Shown piece by piece: positions 44,088 through 53,861 of a stretch of 64,000 bases of DNA. The notes under the pieces were generated by a model that did not search any database, was not told the DNA's origin, and saw only the letters and a program-made list of their open reading frames with translations. Origin of the DNA: Bifidobacterium actinocoloniiforme DSM 22766 (GTDB taxonomy: Bacteria; Actinomycetota; Actinomycetes; Actinomycetales; Bifidobacteriaceae); contig NZ_CP011786.1 in assembly GCF_001263395.1 (NCBI RefSeq), forward strand, positions 434,001-498,000, read 5' to 3'. The first letter of the stretch is position 1. Each line of letters begins with the position of its first letter. The translations under genes and the position numbers were made by a program.

Positions 44088-47069
44088 ATGAGCGCGAATG
44101 AGAACAGTGAAAAACAGGCAGACGATGGGGCGACTAGCGAGCCCGCCTACCGATACAACGCCCAAATGGCCCAGACCATCGAAGGCAAGTGGCAGGAACG
44201 CTGGGACAAGGACGGCGAGTTCTGGGCGGCCAACGTCTCCGGAGGCCTGACCGATGGCCGGGGCCGGAACGCTGATGGAGCCACCCCCTATTTCGTGATT
44301 GACATGTTCCCCTACCCTTCGGGCAAGGGGCTGCACGTGGGCCACCCCTTGGGATACATAGCCACCGACGTGGTCTCCCGCTACCATCGAATGAAGGGGG
44401 AGAACGTCCTGCACGCCATGGGCTACGACGCCTTCGGCCTGCCGGCTGAGCAATACGCGGTCCAAACCGGCCAGCACCCTCGGGTCACTACCGAGCAGAA
44501 CATCGCCAACATGCGTTGGCAGCTGCACAGGCTGGGGCTCAGCTTCGACGACCGACGCAGTTTCGCCACGATCGACAACGGCTACATCCGCTGGACCCAG
44601 TGGATATTCTCGCGTATTTATGAATCCTGGTACGACCCTGACTTCCAACGGCGGGACGGCGGCCTGGGGTCGGCCCGACCGATCAGCGAACTGGAGGAGG
44701 CCTTCCGCTCCGGTGCCAAGCCGATTCCCGGTCATGAGGGCGGGGGAGCGGTTTGGGACCAGCTGGCCGAGGCCGAGCGCTCCGAGATCCTCAACGGGTA
44801 CCGCCTGGCGTACATCTCCAAATCGCCGGTCAACTGGTGCCCGGGCTTGGGCACGGTCCTGGCTAACGAGGAGGTCACGGCCGAAGGGCGCTCCGAGCGC
44901 GGCAACTTCCCGGTATTCCAGCGCGAGCTCAAACAGTGGTCGATGCGCATCACGGCATACGGCCACCGGTTGATCGAGGACTTGGGACTCCTGGATTGGC
45001 CTGAGAAGGTCAAGCTCATGCAGCGCAACTGGATTGGCGAGTCGCACGGGGCCCTGATCCGCTTCCAGGTGGAAGGAGGCGACAGCCCCCAGAGCATGGA
45101 GGTCTACACGACGCGCCCTGACACCCTGTTCGGGGCCACATTCGCGGTCGTCTCGCCTGAGCACGCCCTCCTGGAGCATGTGCCCCAGGACTGGGGAGCC
45201 GGCATTCCCGACTCTTGGAAGGGCGGATACGAGACCCCGACCGCCGCTGTGGCCGCATACCGCAAGGCCGCGCAGGCCAAGACCGCCAAGGATCGCGTGG
45301 ATGAGGCCGGGGCCAAATCAGGTTTGTTCACCGGCCTGTACGTGGTGAATCCAATCACCGGCGCGCGCCTCCCTGTCTTCACCGCCGACTACGTGCTGAT
45401 GGATTACGGCACCGGAGCGATTATGGCCGTGCCCGGTGGCGACCAGCGCGACTATGATTTCGCCGCCAAGTATGGACTGCCGGTCATCTATACGGTCCAG
45501 CCCCTGCCCGAGTCGGGGGAGAGCCTGGACGATTACCGAGGCAAGGCCCCGTTCGTCTCCCACGATGGTGTCGTCGTCAACTCCAGTGTGGAGTCCACCT
45601 ACGCCAAGGGCGACGCCCTGAGCCTGGACGGCCTGCGTGTCGATGCCGCGATCGAAAAGGCCACCGCCTGGCTGGAAGCGGCCGGCGTGGGTCGCGGGGA
45701 AACCTCCTACCGGCTGCGCGACTGGCTCTTCTCCCGTCAGCGTTACTGGGGCGAGCCCTTCCCGGTGGTCTACGACGAGGACGGGCTGCCCCACTTGATT
45801 CCCGACGACCAGCTGCCGGTCAAGCTGCCGGAGGTGCCCGACTACAGCCCGAAGACCTTCGACCCTGACGATGCGGAATCCAGCCCGGAGGCCCCCCTGA
45901 GCCGCAACGAAGGCTGGGTCAAGGTGACCATGGACTTGGGCCAGGGGCCGAAGACCTACTACCGCGACACCAACACGATGCCCAATTGGGCCGGTTCCTG
46001 CTGGTACTACATGCGCTACATCGACCCCGGTGACGAGCGCCACCTGGTCGAGCCGGAGGAGTTCGACTACTGGCTGGGGCCCAACCACAACGCCAGCGCC
46101 GGCGCTTCCGGCGGCGTGGACCTGTATGTTGGCGGCGTGGAGCACGCGGTCCTCCATCTGCTCTACGCGCGGTTCTGGCACAAAGTGCTCTACGACCTGG
46201 GCTACGTGAGCTCGCCTGAGCCCTTCCATAAGCTCTTCAACCAGGGCATGATCCAGGCGTACGCCTACACCGACGACCGTGGCCAGTACCTGCCCGCCGC
46301 CGAAGTGGAGGGGCACGAGGAGGATGGCCGGACCGTATACAGCTGGCAGGGCCAGCACGCCAACCGCGAGTTCGGCAAAATGGGCAAGAGCCTGAAGAAC
46401 ATCATCACCCCGGACGACATGTACGCCACCTACGGGGCCGACACCTTCCGCCTCTACGAGATGAGCATGGGGCCGCTGGCCGAGTCCCGCCCCTGGAACA
46501 CGCGCAACGTGATCGGCGGCATGCGATTCCTCCAACGCCTGTGGCGCAACGTGATCGACGAACCCACCGGGCAGTTGAGCGTCAGCGAGGCGGAACCGGA
46601 TGAAGAGACGCTCAAGCTCCTGCACCGCACGATTCGTGACGTGACCGAGGAGATGGAGGGCATGCGCCCCAACACGGCGATTTCCAAACTGATTGTGCTC
46701 AACAACCATCTGACCGGTCTGAGCGACAAACCCCGGGCGGTCATCGAGCCCCTGGTCCTGATGCTCTCGCCAATCGCCCCTCACATCTGCGAGGAGCTCT
46801 GGAGCCGGTTGGGTCACAGCGAGTCCCTGGCCCACGCCCCTTGGCCCAGCTATGAGCAGCGCTACTTGGCCCAAGAGCAGGTCACTGCGGTGGTTCAGGT
46901 CAAGGGCAAGGTGCGCGGCAAGCTCCAGGTGAGCCCCTCCATCAGCGCCGACGAGCTTCAGGCGCAGGCCCTGGCCCTGCCCGCCATCCAGGACCGCTTG
47001 GCTGGCAAGGAGCCCCGCAAGGTCATCGTCAAGGCCCCCCGGATCGTTTCGATTGTGCCTGCCGACTGA
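44088..47069 (+). CDS. leuS: Leucyl-tRNA synthetase
   Basis: A 993-residue class I synthetase that charges tRNA-Leu. The HIGH motif is HVGHPLGY, preceded by FPYPSGKGL; the editing (CP1) domain includes TTRPDTLFGATF; the KMSKS loop is KMGKSLKNII (S to G, also seen in other actinobacterial LeuRS). The protein is longer than E. coli LeuRS (860) through insertions such as residues ~180-215, as is usual for bifidobacteria. The ATG at 44088 is chosen for the GATAAT box 8 nt before it; GTG at 44082 is in frame. Confidence 0.97.
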   Translation: MSANENSEKQADDGATSEPAYRYNAQMAQTIEGKWQERWDKDGEFWAANVSGGLTDGRGRNADGATPYFVIDMFPYPSGKGLHVGHPLGYIATDVVSRYHRMKGENVLHAMGYDAFGLPAEQYAVQTGQHPRVTTEQNIANMRWQLHRLGLSFDDRRSFATIDNGYIRWTQWIFSRIYESWYDPDFQRRDGGLGSARPISELEEAFRSGAKPIPGHEGGGAVWDQLAEAERSEILNGYRLAYISKSPVNWCPGLGTVLANEEVTAEGRSERGNFPVFQRELKQWSMRITAYGHRLIEDLGLLDWPEKVKLMQRNWIGESHGALIRFQVEGGDSPQSMEVYTTRPDTLFGATFAVVSPEHALLEHVPQDWGAGIPDSWKGGYETPTAAVAAYRKAAQAKTAKDRVDEAGAKSGLFTGLYVVNPITGARLPVFTADYVLMDYGTGAIMAVPGGDQRDYDFAAKYGLPVIYTVQPLPESGESLDDYRGKAPFVSHDGVVVNSSVESTYAKGDALSLDGLRVDAAIEKATAWLEAAGVGRGETSYRLRDWLFSRQRYWGEPFPVVYDEDGLPHLIPDDQLPVKLPEVPDYSPKTFDPDDAESSPEAPLSRNEGWVKVTMDLGQGPKTYYRDTNTMPNWAGSCWYYMRYIDPGDERHLVEPEEFDYWLGPNHNASAGASGGVDLYVGGVEHAVLHLLYARFWHKVLYDLGYVSSPEPFHKLFNQGMIQAYAYTDDRGQYLPAAEVEGHEEDGRTVYSWQGQHANREFGKMGKSLKNIITPDDMYATYGADTFRLYEMSMGPLAESRPWNTRNVIGGMRFLQRLWRNVIDEPTGQLSVSEAEPDEETLKLLHRTIRDVTEEMEGMRPNTAISKLIVLNNHLTGLSDKPRAVIEPLVLMLSPIAPHICEELWSRLGHSESLAHAPWPSYEQRYLAQEQVTAVVQVKGKVRGKLQVSPSISADELQAQALALPAIQDRLAGKEPRKVIVKAPRIVSIVPAD

Positions 47070-47076
47070 TCGCTGC

Positions 47077-47092
47077 GCACATTCGACCACAT
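47077..47092 (+). repeat. 16-bp repeat GCACATTCGACCACAT, copy 1
   Basis: An exact match lies at 57320-57335. Both copies are in non-coding DNA after a plus-strand gene. No function is known; see copy 2. Confidence 0.3.
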
Positions 47093-47093
47093 A

Positions 47094-47127
47094 GGCCCTC
47101 CCGTCTGGATTTCGACGGGAGGGCCTT
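47094..47127 (+). terminator. leuS terminator
   Basis: GGCCCTCCCGTC and GACGGGAGGGCC form a 12-bp perfect stem with an 8-nt loop, followed by only TT. Confidence 0.75.
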
Positions 47128-47141
47128 GGCATGATGGGCCC

Positions 47142-47894
47142 ATGCGCAACCATCAAGGCAGTCAGGATCACCGTCTTCAGCGGACGGGACTACAGGCGCG
47201 AGCGCCGAAGCGCAGGCGTCTTCCGCCGCCGCCCCCGTCCCTGGCATCGTCGCCTGGGATGGACGCGGACTCATCGGAACCGCGTATGCACAGGCCTGCA
47301 GCCTTAACCGCCTCCGATGGCTGGATTCCACTGGCGAAGGGCAGCCTGGCCGCCTTGAGCGGGGTGCGTCCGGGGGATGGCGACGCCCGGTCATGGGCTG
47401 TTGATTCGGAAGCTGCTCGGGACCGGCCCCGTCTGCTGGTCAAGCCGGTCCATGCCATGATTGTGATTCTGGTCCTGACTGTAGCCTTGTGCGCCAGCTT
47501 GACCCTCTTCATCCAGCAGGCCCGCAACTTGGAGCAGACGGGCTCGTTTGCTGCGTCCCATGCCAATTCGCCTCCTGCCACCGGTTCATCAAAGTCTTTC
47601 CATCCCCCCACGTCGGCCACCAAGCCCCAGCCTTCACCCCAGCGAGGCACCCAAGCTCCTGATGCAACGGTCCAGTCCCAGGCCGGGCCCCTGCCGCCGG
47701 GGGTTGTGGACCTCAATACGGCGGACGTCAACCAACTCGACAGTGTCAACGGAATAGGACCGGTCATGGCCAAGAGGATCATCGACTACCGGACGAGCAT
47801 AGGCCGGTTCAGCTCGGTCGACCAGCTTCTCCAAGTCAGCGGAATAGGCCCCAAGACCCTGGAGAAAATCAGGGACAGGCTGGTCGTGCGATGA
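47142..47894 (+). CDS. comEA: ComEA-like DNA-binding protein
   Basis: A 250-residue protein: a ~100-residue Pro/Arg-rich N-terminal tail, one membrane helix (VHAMIVILVLTVALCASLTL), a Ser/Pro/Thr-rich spacer, and at the C terminus the ComEA helix-hairpin-helix pair (VVDLNTADVNQLDSVNGIGP ... LLQVSGIGPKTLEKIRDRL). ComEA binds incoming DNA for the ComEC channel. The ATG at 47142 is 6 nt after CATGAT, suggesting leaderless transcription. Its stop overlaps the comEC start. Confidence 0.9.
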   Translation: MRNHQGSQDHRLQRTGLQARAPKRRRLPPPPPSLASSPGMDADSSEPRMHRPAALTASDGWIPLAKGSLAALSGVRPGDGDARSWAVDSEAARDRPRLLVKPVHAMIVILVLTVALCASLTLFIQQARNLEQTGSFAASHANSPPATGSSKSFHPPTSATKPQPSPQRGTQAPDATVQSQAGPLPPGVVDLNTADVNQLDSVNGIGPVMAKRIIDYRTSIGRFSSVDQLLQVSGIGPKTLEKIRDRLVVR

Positions 47895-49858
47895 ATCAGG
47901 ATGACAGGCAGCCCAACAGTGAGGCCCTGATGGATGCAAGGCGGGAACGGGGGAGCCAAGACTGGCGGATGCTGCCCTGTCTGCTGGCGGCCTGGTCGGC
48001 CAGCCTAGCCGCGCAGCTCCTCTTCGACCGTTGGCTGAGTCCTTCCGCCGCCGCGCGTTCGCAGAGCGCGGCCAAGTCCCAGGAGGGCGCGTCACAGCCG
48101 GTTGGCCGGTACTTCTTGGCCCTGGGGGTGACCGGAATCGTCTGCGTCGTAGCCGTAGCCTTGGTTTGGGTGGGTTGGCGCGGGCTCCAACCGTCGCGCC
48201 CGATTCGCATCCGCCGCACCCGTGGCACTCTCGTCGACCGCTTAGGCAGTCTGGTCACGCTGGTCCTCCTGATGGTCGTTACTGCGGCTGTGGAGGGCGG
48301 AGCCGGCCTTTCCTCGGCCATGGTGGCGGAAGGGGACGGGGCGGTCCGCGAGGCGTTGTCCGGCCCAACCATCATCACCGCGAGGGTCAGGTCGCGCTCG
48401 CCGACTATGGCTTCGGAACGACTGGGCCAGGAGTGCAGGGCCGATGTGACCATTGAGGGGTTGGATGCTTCCGGTTTGGTCCTCGGCTCGAGAGCGCCTG
48501 CCCGGCTCTACGCCAATGGGGCTGGTTGCGCCCTCCGTCAGGGTGGGGTCTACCAGGTGCACGGTGAGCTGCGATTGGCGGGTTTCGGCAGGTCACGTCT
48601 CTGGCTGACCCTTCCCAAGGAAGAGGCGAACCGGTCCAAAGGTTCCCGCTCGCCACCCCAGGCTGGCGGCGCCTTGCGCCAGTTGGAGGCGCCGGACCGC
48701 CTGTCCGCGGGCATGTCCGCCATGCAGGACGCCTTCCTCGCGCTGACCAGGGGTCTTGACGACCAAGGCAGGGTTCTGGTGCCAGGGCTGACCTTGGGGG
48801 TGTTGGGCCAGGAGTCCTACCTGTTCGGTGGTGGGTCCGGCGATCACACCGTTCCGGCGTACGCCAGCCGGCTGAGCATGAACTTCAAACGCTCGGGCAT
48901 CATGCACCTGATGGCCGTCTCAGGCAGTCACTTTCTCCTCATAGCCTCACTGGTCCGATGGTTCCTGCGCCGGATGCGTGCGCCGCGCTGGTTCCAAGCG
49001 GTGGCTCTGGCTGCCGCTTGCTTGTCGCTGGCCCGGGCGATGTACCCCTCCGACTCCGTGCTCCGGGCGCAGGCCATGAGCCTGCTGTCGGCCCTGGCCA
49101 TGGGGTTGGGGCGCAAGGGGCAGTCGGTGGCCGCTCTGTGCTGGACCGCCATGCTGACCCTGTTGGTCCATCCGTCAATGGCCCGCTCGTTTGGGTACGC
49201 GCTTTCCTGCGCCGCTGTCCTGGGCATAGCGACTGTCAGCGGCCCCCTGGCCGACGCTTGTCGGGACCATCTGCCCTCTTTTCTGGCGCAACCCTTGTCC
49301 GTGACCCTGAGCGCCCAGGCCGCCACGCTGCCGATACAAGTCCTTATGTCGCCGCAGCTGCCGGTCCTATCCGTCCTGGCCAACCTGATTGTGACGCCAT
49401 TCGTTGACGTGGCGACCCTGTGCGGGCTGCTGGGTCTGTGCTTGGCCATGCCGTGCCCGCCGCTGGCCGTGGTGCTGGTTCGCCTGTCCTCCTGGGGCAC
49501 CTGGGTCATGGAGCGAACCGCCACCGGCATAGGCGAGGCTGGCCTTGCCGTCCTGCCCTGGCCGGGTGGTTTGATTGGCTCCCTAGCCATCGCGCTGACC
49601 GAAGGAGCCCTGGTGCTTCTGGCATTATCGGCCGTCCTGCTCCGGCGCCGGCTGGGGCTGAGCCGCGATCCTGTAATGGGGTCGAACCGTTTGGAGCCGG
49701 GCCCAGCTCTGGGCGGCGCATCCTACCGTCCGACCGCCTGGCTGCGTCTGCGCTCCTGGTTCCACGACAGCTGGCAGCGCTTAACGGCCTTGTCCTTCAC
49801 CAAGGTGACCAGGGCCGGACCTGGGTCTCCCGCTTGTCCACCGATAAAGAGAAATTAG
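47891..49858 (+). CDS. comEC: ComEC/Rec2-family DNA-uptake channel protein
   Basis: A 655-residue polytopic membrane protein. Its ComEC competence domain shows SGIMHLMAVSGSHFLLIASL (~340) and FGYALSCAAVLGIATVSGP, with helices throughout 320-590. The C-terminal metallo-beta-lactamase domain of many Gram-positive ComEC proteins is absent, as is common in actinobacteria. It overlaps comEA by four bases and is followed 4 bp later by holA. Confidence 0.88.
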   Translation: MNQDDRQPNSEALMDARRERGSQDWRMLPCLLAAWSASLAAQLLFDRWLSPSAAARSQSAAKSQEGASQPVGRYFLALGVTGIVCVVAVALVWVGWRGLQPSRPIRIRRTRGTLVDRLGSLVTLVLLMVVTAAVEGGAGLSSAMVAEGDGAVREALSGPTIITARVRSRSPTMASERLGQECRADVTIEGLDASGLVLGSRAPARLYANGAGCALRQGGVYQVHGELRLAGFGRSRLWLTLPKEEANRSKGSRSPPQAGGALRQLEAPDRLSAGMSAMQDAFLALTRGLDDQGRVLVPGLTLGVLGQESYLFGGGSGDHTVPAYASRLSMNFKRSGIMHLMAVSGSHFLLIASLVRWFLRRMRAPRWFQAVALAAACLSLARAMYPSDSVLRAQAMSLLSALAMGLGRKGQSVAALCWTAMLTLLVHPSMARSFGYALSCAAVLGIATVSGPLADACRDHLPSFLAQPLSVTLSAQAATLPIQVLMSPQLPVLSVLANLIVTPFVDVATLCGLLGLCLAMPCPPLAVVLVRLSSWGTWVMERTATGIGEAGLAVLPWPGGLIGSLAIALTEGALVLLALSAVLLRRRLGLSRDPVMGSNRLEPGPALGGASYRPTAWLRLRSWFHDSWQRLTALSFTKVTRAGPGSPACPPIKRN

Positions 49859-49862
49859 CAGT

Positions 49863-50843
49863 ATGACACAAGATCAGTCGGCTGTCTGGCCGTTCACAAT
49901 CCTGACCGGCGGGGACGCTTTCCTGGCTGACCGAGCCATGCGCTCGCTGCGTGATCAGGCGAAAGCCGTCCGGTCTCAGGCTGAGGTGGTCGAGTTGGAC
50001 GCCGGCCAATGCGATGCCTACGCCTTCGATGAGGCGATCAGCCCCTCACTCCTATCCGAGGCTGGAGTCGTGCTGGTCAACAACCTGGATGATGCCCGGG
50101 ATGCATTAGGCGAGGCGATGGTCGCCTTTTGCGCTCAAGCCGTCAAGGATCCCGAATCCGACAGCGTCGTGATTTGCCGCCATTCGGGAGGTAATAAAGG
50201 CAGAAGGCTGCTGGCGGCGTTGGATAAGGCCGGGGCACGCAAGGAGCAGGTGCCCAACCTGAAACGGGCCGACGACAAACTAGGTTTCGTCCTCGATGAA
50301 TTCAAGCGGCGGGGTAGGCGTCTGGAGCCCCAAGCCGCCCAATTGCTGGTCAGCGTCTTAGGCGATCGCACCGCGGAGTTGGCCGCTATGTGCGAGCAGC
50401 TCTGCTTCGATTTCGACCAGGACCCACTGACCTTGGCCGTGGTCCAGGAGTATTTGACCGACGACCCCCAGGCGGGCTCCTTCCTGATTGCCGAACTGGC
50501 CATGGGCGGCAATGGCGCGCAAGCCATCGTCGCCATGCGCGAAGCCTTGCGGCAGGGAGTGGATGCTCTGGCCATGATTGGAGCCTTGGCTTTCAAAGTG
50601 CGCTTACTGGCCAAGGTCGCCGCCCTGGACGCTGGCAAGATCGACCAGAGCCAAGTGGGCGCGCCGCCCTGGCAGGTGCGCCAGGTTCGACGGCAGTTGA
50701 AGAGTTGGACTTCGTCCAGCTTGGCCCGGGCGATTGAAGCGTTGGCCCAGGCGGATGAACGACGCAAAGGGGTGGGCGGCGACCCTGGCTATGCGGTGGA
50801 GCGGGCCCTTAGGGTAGTGGCCTCCAAGGGGAAGGAAGCATGA
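49863..50843 (+). CDS. holA: DNA polymerase III delta subunit
   Basis: A 326-residue HolA of the clamp loader. N-terminal FTILTGGDAFLADRAMRSLR, the EVVELDAGQCDAYAFDEAIS block, and C-terminal LTLAVVQEYLTDDPQAGSFL fit the actinobacterial family, which is divergent from E. coli HolA. ATG preceded by GAGAAATTAGCAGT, no strong site; it follows comEC directly, as in many Gram-positive genomes. Its stop overlaps tsaE. Confidence 0.9.
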   Translation: MTQDQSAVWPFTILTGGDAFLADRAMRSLRDQAKAVRSQAEVVELDAGQCDAYAFDEAISPSLLSEAGVVLVNNLDDARDALGEAMVAFCAQAVKDPESDSVVICRHSGGNKGRRLLAALDKAGARKEQVPNLKRADDKLGFVLDEFKRRGRRLEPQAAQLLVSVLGDRTAELAAMCEQLCFDFDQDPLTLAVVQEYLTDDPQAGSFLIAELAMGGNGAQAIVAMREALRQGVDALAMIGALAFKVRLLAKVAALDAGKIDQSQVGAPPWQVRQVRRQLKSWTSSSLARAIEALAQADERRKGVGGDPGYAVERALRVVASKGKEA

Positions 50844-51439
50844 GCGAGATTAACGCGGATGACGGTCGTGCCCTGCTTCTGAAGGCCCCTACGGCTGAGC
50901 GGATGCGCGCGATAGGCGCGGCCCTGGCCCATATCGTGCGCGGCGGTGATGTGCTGGTGCTCTCAGGCCCTCTCGGAGCCGGTAAAACCACATTGGCGCA
51001 AGGCTTTGGACGGGGGCTTAAGGCTGATGGCCCAATCGTCTCACCGACCTTCACCATCGCTCGTGAGCTCCAGGGCCAGGCCGCTGATGGCAGTCCTCTG
51101 CGCTTGGTGCACGTGGATGCCTACCGGCTGGGCTCGGCCGGATACGAGCCGGGACAAGACAGCACAAACCTGCTCCTGGACCAATTGGAGTCCTTGGGTC
51201 TGGACGAGGAGCTGGAGGACCCAGGCGAGCGGACCGTGGTGCTGATGGAGTGGGGCCAGCAGATGGCTTCCGCCCTGGCCCCCGCCCGGCTCGAAGTGAA
51301 TATCGAGCGGCCTTTGAAAGCCGACGACGTGGGTGACGAGGCCCTTACCAGCAAGGGCCTGCGGATGGTTCGCATCCGGCCGGTCGGTGATTCCTGGAAG
51401 GAGAGGATGGGATGCGTGCGGAGGGTGATGGAAGCATGA
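50840..51439 (+). CDS. tsaE: tRNA t6A37 biosynthesis ATPase TsaE
   Basis: A 199-residue P-loop protein with LSGPLGAGKTTLAQGFGRGL, IVSPTFTIARE and LVHVDAYRL. TsaE binds and resets the TsaB-TsaD complex during formation of N6-threonylcarbamoyladenosine. The gene overlaps holA and tsaB by four bases each (ATGA). The protein is ~40 residues longer than E. coli TsaE. Confidence 0.93.
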   Translation: MSEINADDGRALLLKAPTAERMRAIGAALAHIVRGGDVLVLSGPLGAGKTTLAQGFGRGLKADGPIVSPTFTIARELQGQAADGSPLRLVHVDAYRLGSAGYEPGQDSTNLLLDQLESLGLDEELEDPGERTVVLMEWGQQMASALAPARLEVNIERPLKADDVGDEALTSKGLRMVRIRPVGDSWKERMGCVRRVMEA

Positions 51440-52239
51440 GCGGCAGTGATGGTAAGGCACAGGGCGCGGGGCAGGAAGGTCCCACGCTGATTATCGACAC
51501 CTCCTACGGGATGACCATAGGGCTGGAAGGCGGGGAGCCGGTTGTGGAGGAGGAGTCCCGCCGGCACGTCGAGCTTCTGGAGCCGACCTTGGACCGTGTC
51601 ATGCGCCAGGCCGGTTTGAAGGCGAACGATTTGCGCGCGATCATCGTTGGAGTAGGCCCTGCACCCTTCACTGGATTACGCACTGGGATTGTCGCGGCTA
51701 AGGCCTTGTCTTTCGCGACCGGAGCGCGTCTGCTGGGGCAGGACATCCTCTCGGCGCAGGCGGCGTGGACGTATAATGGGAGGGATCAGGTCGGCTTGGT
51801 TGAGTCGGCTGTCAGACGGCTGACGCTGGCGGTCAACGATGCTCGTCGGCGTCAGCTTTACTTTGCCTTATACGACCAACCCGACCCTGGATCAGGTGCG
51901 CCTGGGAAGCCGCTGATCAGCATGGACATCGACCATCCCGACCGCATCGTTGAGCGGGTCAATCAGGTATGCGCGGACCTGCTGGTCCAAGAACCCGGAA
52001 GGGCGGTCCAAGTGGATGTGGCTGGACGCGGGTTGGACCGGTACGAGAGCAGCTGGCAGGCCCTGGATTACGTGGGCCGGGTGGCGCAGGACGTCATTTT
52101 CGAAGGAGGGGCCGAAGGCTTACGGGTCTTCGCTCGCTGCGCGCTCAGGCAGCGCGAACCACGGCCTGTCGAACCCCTTTACTTACGCCGTCCTGACGTC
52201 TCGGTCCCTAAGCCGCTCAAGCGCGTGATGGGGGCCTGA
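51436..52239 (+). CDS. tsaB: tRNA t6A37 biosynthesis protein TsaB
   Basis: A 267-residue YeaZ/TsaB protein with LIIDTSYGMTIGL at the N terminus and the stretch VGVGPAPFTGLRTGIVAAKALS, the typical fold motif. It is the partner of TsaD. The ATG at 51436 overlaps the tsaE stop. Its own stop overlaps rimI by one base. Confidence 0.92.
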   Translation: MSGSDGKAQGAGQEGPTLIIDTSYGMTIGLEGGEPVVEEESRRHVELLEPTLDRVMRQAGLKANDLRAIIVGVGPAPFTGLRTGIVAAKALSFATGARLLGQDILSAQAAWTYNGRDQVGLVESAVRRLTLAVNDARRRQLYFALYDQPDPGSGAPGKPLISMDIDHPDRIVERVNQVCADLLVQEPGRAVQVDVAGRGLDRYESSWQALDYVGRVAQDVIFEGGAEGLRVFARCALRQREPRPVEPLYLRRPDVSVPKPLKRVMGA

Positions 52240-52769
52240 TGTACCGGCAGGTGGAAGCGCCCGACTTGGACGCCCTGGTGACCCTTGAGAAGACGGTGTT
52301 CGGCCCGGGTGCCTGGACTCGCGGGATGCTTGAGCAAGAGCTCAACGCGCCGGCCCGGACCTATCTGCTGTACGAGCAGGATGGCGAAATTCAGGCCTAT
52401 GGCGGTTTTTGGCATGATGGCGCAGACGCGGAGTTGATGACCATCGGTGTGCGCCCGGATTGTCGGGGCGCAGGCTTGGGCTCTGGATTATTGTCGCGCT
52501 TGATTGACCAGGCGCGGCACCAGTCGGCCGCCAGAATGCTCTTGGAAGTGCGTGTCGACAATGAGCCCGCCTTGGCCCTCTACCGGCGTTTCGGCTTCCG
52601 CCGACTGCGTTTGCGCAAACGCTACTACCAACCCGAGGGGATTGACGCATATGCCATGTCGGTGGATTTGCGGAGCCCCGCCGTGAGCGGGTTGCCGGTG
52701 GGCCACGAGGGCGCTCAGGCACGGATGGGCCAGACAGACAAGACAGGGATGGGACGGGACTATGAGTGA
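52239..52769 (+). CDS. rimI: GNAT acetyltransferase, RimI-like
   Basis: A 176-residue GNAT enzyme. The acetyl-CoA loop is VRPDCRGAGLGSGLLSRLID and the C-terminal block is EVRVDNEPALALYRRFGFRR. The position between tsaB and tsaD is that of ribosomal protein S18 N-terminal acetyltransferase in many bacteria. About 25 extra residues at the C terminus are low in complexity. It overlaps tsaD by 8 bp. Confidence 0.88.
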   Translation: MYRQVEAPDLDALVTLEKTVFGPGAWTRGMLEQELNAPARTYLLYEQDGEIQAYGGFWHDGADAELMTIGVRPDCRGAGLGSGLLSRLIDQARHQSAARMLLEVRVDNEPALALYRRFGFRRLRLRKRYYQPEGIDAYAMSVDLRSPAVSGLPVGHEGAQARMGQTDKTGMGRDYE

Positions 52770-53805
52770 AGCGGTGGTGCTGGGGATCGAATCGACCTGT
52801 GATGAGACGGCAGCCGCAGTCGTGCGCGGGCGGGAATTGCTGTCCAACGTGGTCGCCTCGTCGATGAACGAGCACGCCCGGTATGGTGGGGTGATTCCCG
52901 AGATTGCCTCCCGGGCCCATGCTGAGGCCTTCGTGCCGGTGGTAAGCCAGGCGTTATCGGATGCCCGGATGGAGTTGGCGGATGTGGACGCTATAGCGGT
53001 ATCGGCGGGTCCAGGTTTGGCTGGTTGCCTGGCTGTGGGCGTCTCCGGCGCTAAGGCTTTGGCCTGGGCGGCCGGCAAGCCCCTCTACGGGATCAACCAC
53101 GTCATCGGCCATATAGCGGTCACCCAGCTTCAATTCGGCGACTTCCCCGAAGGCACACTGGCTTTAATCGTCTCAGGGGGTCACACCTCCCTCCTGCATG
53201 TGCGTGACGTGGCGCGGCAGGTGGATGTGGTAGGCAGCACCCTGGATGACGCCGCGGGGGAGTGCTTTGACAAAATCGCCCGTATTCTAGGTTTTCCCTA
53301 CCCAGGCGGACCGCACATCGACCGGCATGCGCAAACCGGCAACCCCAAGGCCATCCGGGTCCCACAGGGGCTGACACAGGGCAGGGCGGGGGCGGAGCAC
53401 CCTTACGATTTCAGCTTCTCGGGGGTCAAAACCGCGGTCGCCCGCTGGGTGGAGGAGCAGGAGGACGCAGGTCGTCCTGTACCAATTGACGATGTATGCG
53501 CCTCCCTGGCCGATTCGGTAGCATCGGTATTGTCCCGTAAAGCCCTGGACGCCTGCGAGCTTTACGGTTCACACAGCCTGATTGTAGGTGGCGGTTTCAG
53601 CGCCAACTCCCAACTCAGGGCCAAACTAGCGCAGGAGGGAGCGGAGCGGGGCGTGCAAGTACGCATTCCTGAAGTTAAGCTCTGCACCGACAACGGCGCT
53701 ATGGTCGCCATGTTGGGGTCCAACCTGGTCCAGGCTGGCGTGCGTCCATCGCCAGCGGGTTTCTCCATCGACTCGGTCATGCCCCTGTCGAAAATCTGCA
53801 TGTAA
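52762..53805 (+). CDS. tsaD: tRNA t6A37 threonylcarbamoyltransferase TsaD
   Basis: A 347-residue TsaD (Gcp/Kae1). Features are VLGIESTCDETAAAVV, the metal-binding histidines in GINHVIGHIA, FSGVKTAVARWV and LIVGGGFSANSQLR. It transfers threonylcarbamoyl to A37 of ANN-decoding tRNAs with TsaB and TsaE, both encoded just upstream. It closes the comEA-tsaD operon. Confidence 0.96.
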   Translation: MSEAVVLGIESTCDETAAAVVRGRELLSNVVASSMNEHARYGGVIPEIASRAHAEAFVPVVSQALSDARMELADVDAIAVSAGPGLAGCLAVGVSGAKALAWAAGKPLYGINHVIGHIAVTQLQFGDFPEGTLALIVSGGHTSLLHVRDVARQVDVVGSTLDDAAGECFDKIARILGFPYPGGPHIDRHAQTGNPKAIRVPQGLTQGRAGAEHPYDFSFSGVKTAVARWVEEQEDAGRPVPIDDVCASLADSVASVLSRKALDACELYGSHSLIVGGGFSANSQLRAKLAQEGAERGVQVRIPEVKLCTDNGAMVAMLGSNLVQAGVRPSPAGFSIDSVMPLSKICM

Positions 53806-53861
53806 GCCGGTTGTTATCGCGCTGATCGGGCCGGGGGGAGAGGGGGCCAAGGAACAATACG

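Noticed and set aside
45318-47171. 617-codon open frame on the minus strand
   Set aside because: It is the antisense of leuS; high GC and codon bias leave long open antisense frames. No family resemblance.
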